Positions 1 through 14,300 are shown, counted from the first letter of the stretch. The stretch: 64,000 nucleotides of DNA from Phalacrocorax aristotelis (GCF_949628215.1 NC_134279.1:8104041-8168040); one strand, 5' to 3'. The notes: a model not told the origin generated them from the sequence alone. Numbers and translations are program-made.

Positions 1-650
1 GTCAGGAGGACCCCATCCTCTCCGCTGGCTTGCATAGCAGAGCAGAGATGGAATACTTGAGAAGCAGCCAGGAGGCCCCAGACCTCCTGCTGCCAGGCTG
101 GGCCATGGCCAGGCCCCTTCAGTTGCTCTCCATGACCAGGGAGGGGTGATGGAAGTGAAGCTGATATTCGGCCAGCATTAACTCTGCCTGCCAGTGAGGG
201 GGTCAGCAAGCTGCTTTGTAGCGCTGCTGCTGTTGTCAGAGAGACCAAAACATTTCAGTCGGAGTTCTTCTCCCCATCCCGTTTTTCCTCTTAGAAGAGC
301 AACTTAGCGCTCATCAGCCTTATTCTTTTCATACCTCACCGCTGCAAAGGCAAGCAGCTTGGTTTGGCTGACCCGAAACCAGCAAAGAGGAAAACCTCTG
401 AGGAACTGGCAGCTGACACATTTGCGAATCTACAGGAGACTGGCACCCCAGGAGCGGTTGTACAGACATCAGAGGGGTGCCCAGCTTGAGTCATCCCCTG
501 GCCTAAAATCAGGGCTCCCAGTCTGACCCAGCATGAGAGGTAATGTCACCATGAAAAGCTATTAGCGGTGTCTATAGTTTAAATATTACTAAGCTGGATA
601 AAATGTCTGCTTTGGCCAAAGTGAACAGACCTGGGAGCCTGCCTGGGGCT

Positions 651-693
651 GTTTGTTTGTTTGTTTGTTTGTTTGTTTGTTTGTTTGTTTGTT
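651..693. repeat. (GTTT)n microsatellite
   Basis: About ten uninterrupted copies of the tetranucleotide GTTT run from 651 and end in GTTATTTATT. Perfect tetranucleotide arrays of this length are normally length-polymorphic. There is no sign that this is the tail of a retroelement: nothing recognisable lies directly upstream. Confidence 0.97.
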
Positions 694-2645
694 ATTTATT
701 CTTTGGGGTTTTTAAAATGGCAATCAAAAGTTTCACATATAGAAGCATAAACTAACACTATACTTAAGCCTTTAAAGCAAGCCAACCGCCAGAATTGCTG
801 AGTGCCTGCAGTTCTCATTAAGAACCAAATGATGTTTACTCATTTGAAAGTGCAGCTTGGCATCTCTGGAATTAAAGCACTGGGAGAAAAGCTTCGCTAC
901 TCAGTTCACTCCTCAACAAACCAACGAGCTGGCAGAACATGGTGGGGGTGGGGGGTGGGAGATGTCCTCCATATAATGGTTCACAGGGGTCTTTGCTTTT
1001 CTTTCATAACAGCCTATTTTGAGTCACCATAACATAGTGTCATCAAGTACTGACACTGTTAGGTTCAGTGACCCCTTTGCAAAACATAGGGTTATTTTCC
1101 CAAATATTTATCTTTTCAGCTGAAAATGTCTGTGCTTGACCTCTGTAGCTACATTCTTGGAAGCAAAAGCAAAGTACTTTCAGCTGTTTGAAATAACTTC
1201 AGAAATTATTTCATAAAAAGAAGTCGTACATAGTTGCATGTATTTTGCAACACCAAAAGGAAAAAGGAATTAAGTTTGACAACTGGCTTGGGCAAGGCTT
1301 TCATGTAGATCTAGTGTCTTTTCTGGACTTGAAATAAAACAAGGATCTGCCAGGGGAAACGTGCAACTTGTGCATTCATGTGAGGTGTGTCTTTAGAAGG
1401 TGCACGCAAATGCATAGCTAGTGATAGCATGGACGCAGTACACAAACGACAACATAGCAATCAAAAAGAGAATCTGGCAGCACAGTTGTGAGTTTTCAGG
1501 TCTCGTACCCTCTTTTAGACTTGAGAAAAGATGGATTGGTGGGACAGCGGATTAAATAAATCTACTAAACTTGAGTGAAATGAGTAGAAACTGTGAAGAC
1601 CCAAATTAAATAAAGGTGAAGAAGGCAGGCATGCATCCCAGTGATTGTCGAACCAAACAGGAATATTAAACAATTCTCTGCATTAAGGAAAGTAAAGTAT
1701 TTCATAAAACGGATGTTGGAAAATTTGGAATTACTTTCTCAGGCTTGATTCCATATTCCCTTTTAAGTTGAGTGAAGAGGAGATGCCACTAGTTTAACTA
1801 CTGAGCTAAACTTAGAAACACACTGTACACAACGTCACTACCACACCCCAGATGACCATTAGCTATCACACAGTGCACCCTGTGTCATCTGTTCTCTGTA
1901 TTTCATATCACTTCAACAGAGGCACATTGGCTAACAGAAGCACATTATTTTTGGAGGTAAGGGTGGAGTGAGGAAGAGAACAAAAGAAGGAAACCTGAGT
2001 CCCAAGAACAGGAATAGTGCATTAAAAAAAGAAAAGCCACTCTAAAAATGAGAGATGCTGTAATATGCTGGAAAGCAGTGATTGTCCTTAAAAACCTTTC
2101 TTCTGTATCTGGAATTTTCACTGGGAAATTAATACTGAAATTACTCCAATGAATTACTGAACTCTCCACATAGAATCTGCACTCAGGGTCCTGAATCTTG
2201 CACAGTACTCATTAAAAATGCAAATATGTGAAAAACTTCTGGTGTTTTAATTTATGCATTTGTGTCAAGAAATTTTTGCGAAATGTTTGTAGACTTTTTT
2301 CTACTCCTTTCTCTCCAGATTAAAAAACAAAAATCCTTGTTAATTGCATTCATAGCATCATTCCTTTAACTGAAAGGGTGAGGGGATATGTGAAATGACC
2401 CCTTCTTTCCACATGGGGAATAACTTGATCTGCGAAACTCACCGCCAGAGGACATTCCGGAGACCACTTTGGTCCTTGGGGGACAGGCGTATGGGTGCTT
2501 CCTACGCTGGGTGACTCAAGGAGGCCCTGCACGGCTGCTTGCCAAGAGCAGGGAAGGATCACACACTACGTGCTCCATGACTTGCATGACTTGCATAGAG
2601 GCATCTGTTCCCAGCCTTTGTCAGAGACAGGCTTCGGGACTGGGA

Positions 2646-2753
2646 TCTGACCTGGCCTGACAGCTCAGCACCGTGCCTCTCAGCCAGGCTCAGTCCCTGC
2701 CTCAGGCTCAGTAGCTCTTTAACTGCATTCACATGGCTTCAGGCCAGGTCAGA
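2646..2753. repeat. Perfect 15-bp inverted repeat with 78-bp spacer
   Basis: The left arm TCTGACCTGGCCTGA at 2646-2660 is exactly reverse-complementary to TCAGGCCAGGTCAGA at 2739-2753. The spacer carries short imperfect direct repeats built on CAGGCTCAGT. A perfect 15-bp arm pair this close is unlikely by chance in 64 kb, roughly below one in a hundred by a simple 4^15 estimate. It may be a small inverted duplication or the ends of an unrecognised element. No target-site duplication is evident. Confidence 0.8.
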
Positions 2754-5700
2754 GCAAAAACATATCAAGCATACTGAGGAGGCGCACCCAGAATTATAAG
2801 TCTGACAAAACACGACCACCTGGACAAGATGGGCCCCTCCTCGAAAATGTAACTGGCAAAGAGCAGCTCCCTCCATCTCCTCCACAGCATCTGTCTCTCA
2901 AAAGCCACAGAAAAGAGCTAAAGCATGCTGCAGTCCCTGGGGAAAACATCTGCTGTTGCACGGCACTTCTGCGCTAGCGAATCTGCCCCAACCCTGCCTG
3001 GTGGCAGCGCTACACCCCCGCCTCGTGCTTGGCTCTGGTCCAGCACAGCTGACAACTGTAGTGTGAGGAAGTGGGCAAAGCATCCGTTCTCTTTTTCATT
3101 TAAAAAACTGTTATGGCATGATTTTTCTGCCAAAGGCCTGCTGCCTTTTCTAGAGTCATACTTGTCCTCATAAAATGGAAAAGCCTGAGACAGGATTTTG
3201 TCTTGTAGTGGAAGTGGGGTACAATTTCTGCCTGCGGTCACAGGAAAAGTTGTTATTCTCTTTAAATCATCCCCTCTGCAATATTATGCAGCATTTGTGG
3301 ACTACTGCAACTGTTTCTTTGGCAAATGCTCAAATTAATATAAGCAATCAATCATATTGTTCTCAGGTCATCCAGGAAACCAACAGCCTCCCATTCCTCC
3401 TGACCCTCTCACCAGCTTCCTGCCTTTCCTGAGCTCTTCCTAACGCACTTGGCTAATATCATCACAGCATTGCCTTGGGGCAGTGAGCTGCTCAGAGATT
3501 CCTGTTGCAGAGGATCCCTAAGAAATAAAAAGTTCTTCCTGGAGATTCCCCCTCGCCCCTTGAATGCAGCATCCTTACTGAACATGGCCAAACTCCTCCG
3601 CTCAGGGCCATAAACATCTTGCTTGACCCTGATGGGACAGCAGCACTCCCAGGAATTTGCAAAGCAATTTGCTCCTGAGGAACCTTTTTGCTACATCCAC
3701 AACTGCACCTCTTTGTGTCCCTCAGAGTACAGGGAAGACGGGGCGTAAGCAGGCATTTTCCTGAGGGCAACTTTCTGACCAACAACAGGGAAAGTGATCC
3801 GTGCTCTTCATGATCTGCCATGACCTGCCTTTCCAATTTTGTATCGTGAGTCTTCTCTGCACAGGAGAGACAAGAGGAAGACTGGGGGGATACCGATTAG
3901 TGACATTTCACTGGGACCTCATGGATCACCTTTCCAAGACAAAGCATACCCTGCTAAGAACAACAAAAATTAGGGCACTACAGAGAAGACTGCAGAGGGT
4001 AGCTGCCCTCTTGAAGGCTGGTGCCTGTCCCATGAGACAGAAGGGAGTGGAACAGGGCCAGCTGACAAGTGGGGCAAAAGGCAGTCGGATCTGTCAGGGA
4101 AGCGATCGAGTGGAGGAGGGGAACATAGACCTATGGCTGGCCTCTGTGTAGGACCTTGCAAGCATTTGGAAGTGTGTTGATATTTATGTTGTGCCAGGGG
4201 CATGTCCCCAGGAACAGGATGACGACAAACCAAGCACTGAGACTGGCAGAGTGTTCACCCTGTTGTGCTGACCAAGCCACAAGTAATTGTGTTGATTAAA
4301 CAAATACCCTGACAGAGCTGGGAGGACCAGAGCAGCTGTAGGCATGTTGAGTGCCTGTACTGATGGGAGCAGATCCAGTGAGCAAACAGGGGAGGGGAGA
4401 GCTGCTGGCATGTGAAGAGCTTGCTAGGAATGGGCCTACGGACATGAAACCGCAGCAAGAGCGAATGCATAAGCCAGGCAAAGGGAGGGGGGAATTTCCA
4501 CAGAGCACTTGAAGGTCTTATAAAACCTTCATTAAATTAGGTTTCCACCAATTGTCAGCACTTGAATTATAAGGACCAAATGCAATTGAAAAACTACCTT
4601 TTGCTTTCATCTGAAATGGTAACTGCACATCAAACGTTTTAATCTTCTCCAGTGACTAAATATGTGGAAATCTGTAGATCTATTTATATAAAAACTTCCA
4701 AAGGATATGTTATCTCTGTGATTTACCCCCACTCCTTCCCCAAGGGATTTTTCTTTCATGTCTCCTTGCACCGTCTACATTTATTTACCAGTGAATATCA
4801 CTTCAAATGAATTTAGTAGCAGGGTTGTTTATAGAAATAGCACATTTTCAATGACTTGTGGAGAATACTTACAAAGTGAATGTTGTAAAACACAAGTGTG
4901 TTTACATTAGAAAACCAATAACAGACTGGTTAACAGCCAGTCAAGGCGTGGAAGAAAATAAGAGACCTGTTTATCCACTCCAAACCAGTCTACAGTCTTG
5001 AATATCAAAATGCTGTTCAGCGGTTTTACCTCTTTTGTCACAAAGCTGTTTCCAAGGAAGCTTTACACCAAGAATTTTTCACTGAAACTATTCAGAGGAT
5101 CACTTGAACAATAATTTGAATAATTGTTTAAAAATACATTATTCTGGACAGAATGAAATAAAGTAAACCTTTTCCAATAAGAAATTTGCAATAAATTATT
5201 CAATCACCTCTAATCAGAAGTGCATAGCCTGAAGGAGAGTAAAGAAAAATATTTCAAAGCAGCAATTAATCTGTTATATTAATGAAAGGAACCATGTGTG
5301 ACAAGTGTACAAAATTAACTTTTCTGGAAACCCTCGTACATTCTTGTTCCTCTTTGGAGAATAATGATTTAGATATTAATTTATTTGACAAGAAGCATTT
5401 GCTTCCAGGTCATCCAGCTGTTTAGTGGTTAGAAAATAGGAACAATGTGGCAAAAGAAGGGACAACCTCGTTGCCCCCTTCTGTAAGTGAGGTTTAGTTT
5501 AGCTCATGAAGCCCACATTCCCCTTCCTGCCCTATGGAAGCCCTCTACCATCTGGCCATCACATTAAACTATGTAGCTGGCACCCAGAGTTTAGATAACT
5601 CTTTATGCTATGTGAATGGGATGGAGAAAAGGGCAACCGCACAGGGTTTTAAACTCTCAACAACAGACAGCATTCATGACCCTCTTCTGGCCTTGCTCTC

Positions 5701-7390
5701 ATGCCTCAGCAAAGAGGTGAAACCTCTGTAATCCCTAAAGTGCACGTGCAACTCCGCAGCACCTCCTCCCCTTCCTTCCTCCCTCCCAGTGAGGCTGTGC
5801 AGCATTTCTGGTCTCTATCCATACATAGCTGCAGTATGACTGAGGCTCTACTTTACAGTATGTGTGCTACTGCTGGAAGTATTTCCCAGAGCTTTCAAAT
5901 GATGAGCAATTAGCTGACTTTGTTATCCCCTCTATTTGAAAGCAAAGAAAAGAGAAGAAGCCACTGACACTCTCTATGTTCTTATCTTTATGCACCTGGG
6001 AATGAAATATCAAGACATCAGGTTTTACTAGATATTCCAAAAGTCCTTTTCAGCTTCTGCTAAAAGCACAGAGCTGCTTTTAATTATGCATTGACAAGAA
6101 GGAAATTGTTACCCAGAGGTCAACTTGTTAAACAGTTGTCCTGGGAAATATCATTTCAGACCCTAAAGTGACTTTGTCCGACGACTGCCTGTAGGGGGAC
6201 ACTGCTACAACCAGCAATACTGCAACCACTCCAAAAGCAACACACTGGAATAAACCAGTCCCAGCATCCAGCCACATGCCAGGTAAAAATTCCCCTTCCA
6301 GAGCCTTGCAAAGATGGCAGAGGTGGCATGATATCATCTAGAAGAATTCACTGAACTGGTGGTTTCACTGGTGCACAAGCTTGCCCCCAGCTGTCATACC
6401 AGTACACCACCCCAAACCAAAGTAGGATGACCTAAAAAAGAATCCTCTGAATCCATGATATTCCCTTTCCCAAACCTAAACCAGTCAGTCGTGTATTGTT
6501 CCAGCCCAGTTTCTAAAATGAATAATTACATTCTTTAGAGCTTTGCCACATAATTATGGACACCTTTAGAGAAATTAGATATCCTTGTAGGTATGGATTA
6601 AACTACTTGGAGAATGTTTACACAGAGTACAGTTATCTCCTTCTATTGTTAAACCCAAATAAAGTAGACATTGCTCACATAAACAGATGAAAAAACCTAC
6701 TCTTTTTCAGGGACAATTTATGAGGGGATCTTCAAGGGTTCTGAAAATCCAAGAGAAATACAGACATTTAGAAGAATACAATTAAGAAGAGAAAACAGCA
6801 TTGCCAAAAGATCCCTATTTTACTGACACAGTACATGCAAATGAGAACAGTGCATCCTTGTTTCTTCCAGGCAAAAAAAACCCCTTCATGCTAGATGAAA
6901 GGAGTTTCTAAATTATAGCTATAATTTTTTAACAAGAGTTCACAAGGTTTCCTTCCTTAAATACTGTTTAGATAAGGTGCTTTAAAACAGAAATTCACCC
7001 TTTCTCAGGTTCAAACAAGATCATAGTTTCCTGTTATTCCAAATTTCTCTGTACCTCTGTCAGACCACCATCGCTTGTTCTCAGCAGCAAGAACTCACCA
7101 CCAGCAACCCGGCTGGTGTCTCACCCGCAGGGTAGGATCATCGGGACACTTCACACGTTCAAGACATAGCATTTCCTTAAATGGGAAGGCAGGTAGAGTC
7201 AAGCATAAAGAAAATAAGGGGGAACAATGTCCATTCAAGGCCATATGGATAATAAGCGGCGGTCTCCCTAACAGTTGTTGCTGTACCCATATACTTGAAA
7301 ACCAAAACTATCTGACAGAAATTAATTGTCACAGTGTGACCACTTCACCTGAATTACCACTATACAGGGCTAGAAAAGAAATCTGTGGCA

Positions 7391-7422
7391 GTGTCAGGAA
7401 GGTCTCGTGTCAGGAAGGTCTC
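7391..7422. repeat. Exact 16-bp tandem duplication
   Basis: The 16-mer GTGTCAGGAAGGTCTC occurs twice head to tail, at 7391-7406 and 7407-7422, followed by a partial third copy (ATGTCATG). The lack of divergence between the copies suggests a recent slippage-type duplication. Confidence 0.9.
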
Positions 7423-7925
7423 ATGTCATGCCTTGACGAGAAGAGCTGTAGAAGATTGTACATCCACCTCTTCATCCTTCCCTATTTCTGAGTTGTAATT
7501 TCACCTCATCTGTCAATTGAGAGAACAGTGGAGCATCAAGGTCTGCAGCCTTTGGGAGTAAGACGTGAAGGCATGAGTTTACTGGAAAGGTGTTCACATT
7601 TCCTTTGAATAATCCTGTCAGCTTCCAAGCAGATTTCAGAAAAATATCAGTGTTCTGCTGAAGAGCTTTAACGGGATTACCTTTAAGGCTTCTTTAATAA
7701 GTGATATTATTAATTTGTCTGGCTCATACAAAGACTTATGCATAACCACTGGCACTCCCCCCTTTTCCTGGTTTTGTTACAAATTTGAATCAGTGTCTAC
7801 TTGGTGTTGGGTCTTATGTTTCAAAGAGGATTGGGTTAGGGGAAAATCTTTTGGGTAAAGTTATTTTCAAAATTTTGCTTGTGTTAAAAAAATCCCTTTC
7901 TTTCAGCCTACAAAAATTCCCTGAA

Positions 7926-8302
7926 ATATGCTGTTCAGTACAAATCAGAAAAGGAGGTTCAGAGGGGATCTCATCACCACATACCAGTACTTAAGGGGTA
8001 GCTACAAAGAAGATGGAGACTCCCTTTTTACATGGAGTCACATGGAGAAGACAAGGGGGAAGGGACACAAGTTGTTCTTGGGGAGGTTCCGATTGGGCAC
8101 CAGAGGGAAATTTTTCACAGTGAGGACAGTCACCATTGGAATAATCTCCCCAGGGAAGTGGTTGACTTGGCCACGTTGGACACCTTCAAGAGGCGTCTGG
8201 ACAGGGTGCTGGGCCATCTTGTCTAGACTGTGCTCTTCCCAGAAAGGTTGGACTAGATGATCCCTGAGGTCCCTTCCAACCTGGGATTCTGGGATTCTGT
8301 GA
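7926..8302 (+). mobile_element. CR1 LINE, 5'-truncated 3' end (ORF2 C-terminus plus 3' UTR)
   Basis: This is a non-LTR retrotransposon copy truncated at its 5' end, the usual outcome of CR1 target-primed reverse transcription. Translation of the first part gives the CR1 ORF2 C-terminal signature, with RRFRGDLITTYQYLRG near the start and GRFRLGTRGKFFT after it. The reading frame then slips by one base near 8126-8132, and the next frame continues the family motif HHWNNLPREVV, then TFKRRLDRVLGHLV, ending at a stop at about 8224-8226. The short 3' UTR contains the hallmark GGTTGGACTAGATGATCCC and GAGGTCCCTTCCAACC. It ends in the CR1-type 8-bp tandem repeat (ATTCTGGG then ATTCTGTG) rather than poly(A). 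The copy is non-functional: it lacks the endonuclease and most of the reverse transcriptase and carries the frameshift. The subfamily is not assigned. Confidence 0.95.
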
Positions 8303-11300
8303 AATCTGCCATGAAGTCCAAATCAAGAATTCACAGATCAAATCCTGGTACAAATGATTGCAAAGGCCTAGGATTTTGCAGGAAAAATAAAATAATCTCA
8401 GATTTCTGAATTCAGTCTGAAAGTCCAGTAGAAATTAAAAAGCTTGGGCAGAGTTTGAAATGATGTAACTCTTCCAGCCTTTCAAGGTGAGTCATTTAAA
8501 AAAATATTTATATTTAAATCACTCTATTTTTTAAAAAGTGAATGCACTTAGAGAGCATTGACTAGAATGTTTTGAACTTGATGGGAAATCTCTCTAAAAG
8601 TGAATGAAAAAAAGACTATTAAATTCAAGGAGTTCATTCGATACCTTCAAAATATATTAAAGAAAAATACATGTGGTATCCTAAGACCAAAACACATTAT
8701 GATAACAAGAATGAAGAACTTAAAACACAGGAAAGGTTCACTCCCTGGAAGACAACTCATGGAAATCACATAAAACCCCAGAGCTACTGTATCCAGCTAA
8801 AATTTTATTGAAGGAAATTCCCCAGGGTACTAAATTTAAAGGACCTACCCTCTTGTGGGACATTCTGCAGTAGTAATGGTGATCATCAGGAAGGTTGCAG
8901 CTGTGTTGGTAGTGATGACACTTTCAACATCAGTCTCATTTACCCTTGACAGGAGGCGAACGGGCCCTGACTCCAACACAGTACCTGCCAATGAGCCTTA
9001 GCAATTTGGATCCCCTCTTTTTTGGCTTGATCTTCCTCCACCTCTGCTGACAGCAAAACCTTTTGTTGACTCTAAAAGTTGTCTACTTTGAATAGTTTCA
9101 TGTGGCATTACTGAAGGAGGCAGAGCTGTTGATTGCTTCAAAAACTTTTTAAAATTCAGTTTTGATTGCTAGGCTTTAAGGGAGAAGATGCTTTCTACAT
9201 AGTTACTATCAGTCAAAGTTTTGGTATGCATTTGGATGTGGAGACCAAAGGCCTAAGACAATGAGGTTTTAGGCAGCTTTTTTTTTTCCCCAGTTATTTA
9301 TTGTCTTAGAAAAACAAGGAATGTTGAATTTTCCTTGGGGTCTCCACCTTGATACATGTGACCTCATACGAAGCTGGAACTTCAAGTGGAAGAATGCTAA
9401 TAACAGCACAAGAAACGTGCGTGGGCTTTGTTTTTCACGTGGGAAATAGCACAGATGAGTTTTAAAACTGCAATAAAAGTAATTGAGCAATTGCCAAGAC
9501 TTGTAGTCATGATCCCAGGATTCTACTCACTGAGCAAATACCCTTGAAACTCCCATTATGGTTTGTGAATCAGCCGCTGTCTTACATTCTTAGAGATATC
9601 ATCACTACAAATAAAAATGTTGAATCCCTGGGAAGATCAGAAGATTCTGGTCTCTGTTCTCAGGGACTTTTATTTTCTGGGGTGTGCATGGGATTCCTGC
9701 TCTATTTCTTGGAAATGGAAGAAAGGGCCTCGGGTTTTGCTACACCGACCACTCTCCTGTTTTCTCAATATACACCTGACCTTTCCTAACTACCTGGTAG
9801 AAGGAGAAGTTCAAAACACAAGAAACCACACTCTGGCAGCCCTATACCTTCTGCTCAGCATTTCATGCTGGGAGGAATTTCACTGTTGTTAGGGGGACTT
9901 CTCATGCAGAAAGGTGTTTTTCGGTATGTATAGTCCCATCAAAATCTCATCCTACATATATCTAGTGTTCTGTGAAATATCCTCTACATTATCAGTTCAG
10001 CTTAAATATGCCAATAATCAAGGAAAACATATTCTGAAACTATGATTCTGAGACTTCATGACACATTTAAACTACTTCACCTCTTTACGCAGCATAAGGT
10101 GAAATAATTCTTTTTCCAGTTGCATTGGAAAATCTATTCATGCCCAGGTTTTCTGTGTTTTTCTAGTGACTCCCAATGGACATTACCAAACCAGCATCAC
10201 TGCTGAATTTCCAGGCAAAGATATGGGGCCCTGAGGTAAAACAGAGCTTCTTGAGAGAACGAGTGCTTTTTTTGGGGATGACTCCTTTCAAAACAGCACT
10301 ATTACTGTATTTGAAAGATCAAAGAACTGTTGTCCATGATTCATTTTTTCACTGACTTCTCAATATGTATATTTAAACAAACAAATAGTGGAAGAGCATG
10401 AAGAATAGACATATAATGAGTAAAATTTTCATAAGCACCTAAAGAACTTGGGTCCTAAGGAACTACACTCCACTTTAAAGAATGATTTATACATCACAAG
10501 CACACTAAACCCCATCTTCAAACATTTTACGCTTGTGATTCAAACAAATTTTCATCAGTTGACCTGTGTTTCTAAATGGATGGTACAAGCACTGAGTCAT
10601 TTCTGAAAGCAGTTTGACTTTTTCACTCAATGATCTAAGTATGTTTACTGACAGAAAGTTTTATATATCTCTCTGTTATTTAAGCACCTTTGTTGCACGT
10701 ACTGCCATAGACAGAACATTACAGTTGTTCATTTTTTGGGTGTGTTAGGAGTATTGTGGCAAGAAAAAGGTTATATTTACTTGTGGAGGTAAATAGAGAA
10801 CTTTTTTATATTAGGCAATACTTTCCCCCAAGAGGAAGAAGCTGGCTATGATCAAGAGAAGCTGGGAACAACCGCTGGCTGTGATAAATGAATATACAGA
10901 GATGGAAAAGGAAGGGCTTGTGGCTAAAAATTCTTTTGTTGTAATTCAAAGTGTCAAAATGCAAAACTCAGCAGGGTCCCTCCGATACCTGATTAAGTTT
11001 AGGATGCTCTGATGACCTTTCTTGTTCTTTTTTCTGTGAGAAGGCTGGAAAGTCACAAGTATGAGTAATAGAAATGTCTTTCACCAAAAGGACTCTAACT
11101 CTAGCCCTTTTTTAGACATGCTAAATATTTCCCTCTCTGTTCCTCGCTACCCGTTTACATTCCTAATCTTCATGTGGTGCCTATTAACAGAGCATAAATA
11201 TGGAATGTTAAACCTCTGTGTATCCCAAGCTATCTACAGCCCTGAAGGATTCGGGAAAAATTAAACAAGAGAGTAGGCAAACTTCCAGAAATAACAGAGC

Positions 11301-14300
11301 TTTAACAAACACATTAAATATTTATAGAACATGTAAAGAACAAAGGAAATGCAGCATTTCCTCCACGTACAACTTCTATCAGTGTTTCAGGAATACTAGT
11401 CCCCTTCCATGTTCCTACTCTGAGGAGAGGGACCACAGCTAATACACCTAATAAACCCTACTGGATTAACCTGATTTTGTCAAGAATACAAATTCCAATG
11501 ACATATCCATAATTGCTTTGTTACTTTAGTTAAGTTTTTGAAATAGGAATCTTATAGCAAATCTTTTGGCTGCAAATAGATGAGACTTACTGGTAGCAAA
11601 CCTGCAGTGGTGAAATAATTGCATATTGCATTTTGTAACCACTTAATGTTAACTGAATATGCAAAGCATCTGTTGTTATAACAGCAAATCTGGGGTAGCG
11701 TAACCTATAGAAGAAAAAAAAATATATGCATGACATGTCTCATTCGGATACCTTGGGCAACACAGCATTTCTGTAATTAGTGGACAGTAAAATATTGCAA
11801 AGGACATTCTAACATTGAATCAGTAGACTGGTCTCACCCAGCATGGTGTGTGTATGATTGCTCAGTGCATTTTAAAATGGGATAGTACAAAAGAGCAAAA
11901 ACTTTAGGGAAAGTTTAGGTGTAGAGCTGCAAGACTAAAAGGATAGTTATGGGTCCAGGGACTTGACCAGACTGGCATTTCCACTGTCAAAAATTTAGCA
12001 ATCTCCAGAATGATTTTGAATATTTATATCAATGCCAAAGCTTCCAGGGCTTCTATTTAGTTCACGTAACATTTTAAATAATTAAGCTTTTGTACTTCAA
12101 GATTTAAGCCATTATCTGTTAGAGATGCACATAAGGCCAACTGTGGAAAGTAAATGACCCTACATTTGCATTCAGCAGAATTCTTGCAAAGCATCCAGTA
12201 GCGCTTGCGGTGGGATGTGGAGTACTGGAGCAAACGTACCTCAATTCCAAACTCAAAGGCAAGTGCGCCCATTTTTGCAACTGTTAAATGAGGTGTAGAA
12301 AAGTTAAGCAACTCTAACTTTAAAGGCACTTAGTGGCAGAACAGAAGAAAGCTTAGATTGTCTTCTCTGTTATGTAGCTCCTCAAACTAGATACTAGATA
12401 CTTGGATAGCAAATAAAATGGAACCCTAGGGTGAGAGGGGAGAGACCCAAGCTCAGGCTCAAGGTTGGAAGAAGGATTTCTTCAGGGTGTATGGATGGAG
12501 CTCACTGCTCTCAATGGTGAAGGAGCATGAAGCTGAAGTTCTTTAGGGTGCTTCTCTGAAGCTTGCCTATAGTTTCAAAGGCTCACCAGACGAGATCCCT
12601 ACAGTTTACCCAACACCATGGGGAGCTGGAGATGACGGTCATGTAAGCATGAGAAGATTAGATATAGATAGCTCTTCTGCCCATGACCTGACAAGGTCTA
12701 CTTATAAAACAAAATTAACTTTCAGGCAAAGCAATTCCTCAGCTTCTGCTAAGTTATGATGCTAGATTTAACAGTGTTACAGTTTATTCTCAGGCCACTT
12801 AATGTCTTAAATATATTGTCTAGGCACTCCTTGAGAGATGGAAAAAGACCCTCATTTCCACGTTAAAAATATTGCTGTAATAATGAACCAGACCAATATG
12901 AAAATCTTATTCTTATAGGCACAGGAGAACAAAAGTCTATTTTTTAAAAAATTATTTTTAAAGTGAAAAAAAGCACGCCACCAAAGGAAAAGCCATGGCC
13001 TCTACAAATGTTCATTTGACAAAATTGAAGGCAAAAGTGTTCTTCTCTCCCAAATAACAACCCAGGACAATCAACAAGTCATAGAAAGGGACCCTAAAAC
13101 TTGTTTTTTCAACCAGAAACTCTTTCTTGCATGAGGAGGTAGGAGCTGGGGGACTTCTCCCAGTGGTCTTTGCTGAGCCAGAGGTGTGTGCTGAGCCATC
13201 TGCAAATCCATGTGTAGCTATTCAAAGCTTAAGCCTCCCACCACAGCTTTCTTAAAATTCCTGATCTCACAAAAAGAGCCAAAAAAGGAAAGCAGGTAGA
13301 AAAGAAAGAGCCAAAAGCTGACCTGCACTGAAAAGTTTTAGCTTCTTTTTAATATATCTAAATATTAATATGGAAATAATTACAACAAATAACTATTTGA
13401 TTTTTCACGTAAGTCAAAAATTATATACATACATACTTATGAATCTCTCTTGCCTGGGCTAATGGAAATCTTTATGCAACTTTAATTTAGCTGCTGCTAA
13501 CATTCCTGCTACAACAGAGTCAAGTGCAAAGTGTGTTGTAAATACTAGAGCTGTTTATAACCTGAAGGGCAAATTCAAATCCTGTTTAATTTCCTTACCG
13601 TTGTTCACAAAACAGTCATTTCAAGAATAGAAGCATGATGTGCAAACATAGCAAATCTCTCACTTTTATCATCACATCAGAACAAAACAGTCCTCTTCTC
13701 CAGCTTCACTACCATTTTTGGAAGTGAGAGAAAATTTTATTTCTAGTGATGGAGAGGGACCCCTGACAATCAAGAGCTGCCCAGGCTTAACAACAACAAC
13801 AACAACAACAAGTCTATTTCAGATTTCACAGATGATTTGTTTTAGTATTTCTTGGCATTGAAAACCATGAGTAGTTGCTCATCACATTACCCTTGCTAAT
13901 TGGAAAGGCACCACAGCAGCACTGTGGCTGGTGGTACCGGAGGTTTGCTGGCATCTGAGAGCAGGAGAACCCAAGGGACGCAGCAGCGAAGTCAACAGTT
14001 TCTTGACAAGGAGCTTGCCAAAAATAAGTGGTTGTGAACATTCACAGAGATCCAGGCCTAGCTGCGAATGATTCATGCGCATGGAAAGGAGCCAGATTTG
14101 CTCGATGCATTAGGCTGTTGCAATTAGCTCATGAGCTGCACTCCATGCTGAATGGTGCAAACATGTCTGGAAAATGGAGATACGGGTGGAAATAATTTAA
14201 TACCATTTTTACACTGAGACACCATGGAACATTTAGGATGTTTGATAATAATATCTCATCTACTGTGGGATTTATAGACAGTCTTAACACAAGTCTAGAA

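Larger units (their letters stand above)
1..7925. other. Non-coding DNA, no gene recognised
   Basis: This stretch holds only short, scattered open frames (up to about 138 codons) with no recognisable domain, no consistent splice context and no similarity to any family I know. Base composition is mostly AT-rich with slightly GC-richer patches near 2440-3080 and 3540-4480. Simple repeats and one inverted repeat inside it are listed separately. Some AT-rich parts, for example 4500-5300, could be conserved non-coding elements, but that cannot be judged from a single sequence. Confidence 0.7.

Noticed and set aside
941..959. G-rich tract as a quadruplex
   Set aside because: It has only three runs of at least three G plus a GG pair, so it does not meet the standard four-run pattern.
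7075..7491. 138-codon plus-strand open frame
   Set aside because: No family similarity recognised, and it contains the 16-bp tandem duplication, which would insert unrelated residues.
7928..8260. Two overlapping plus-strand open frames of 110 and 64 codons
   Set aside because: Both are fragments of the CR1 ORF2 C-terminus in different frames and are part of the retroelement relic, not host genes.
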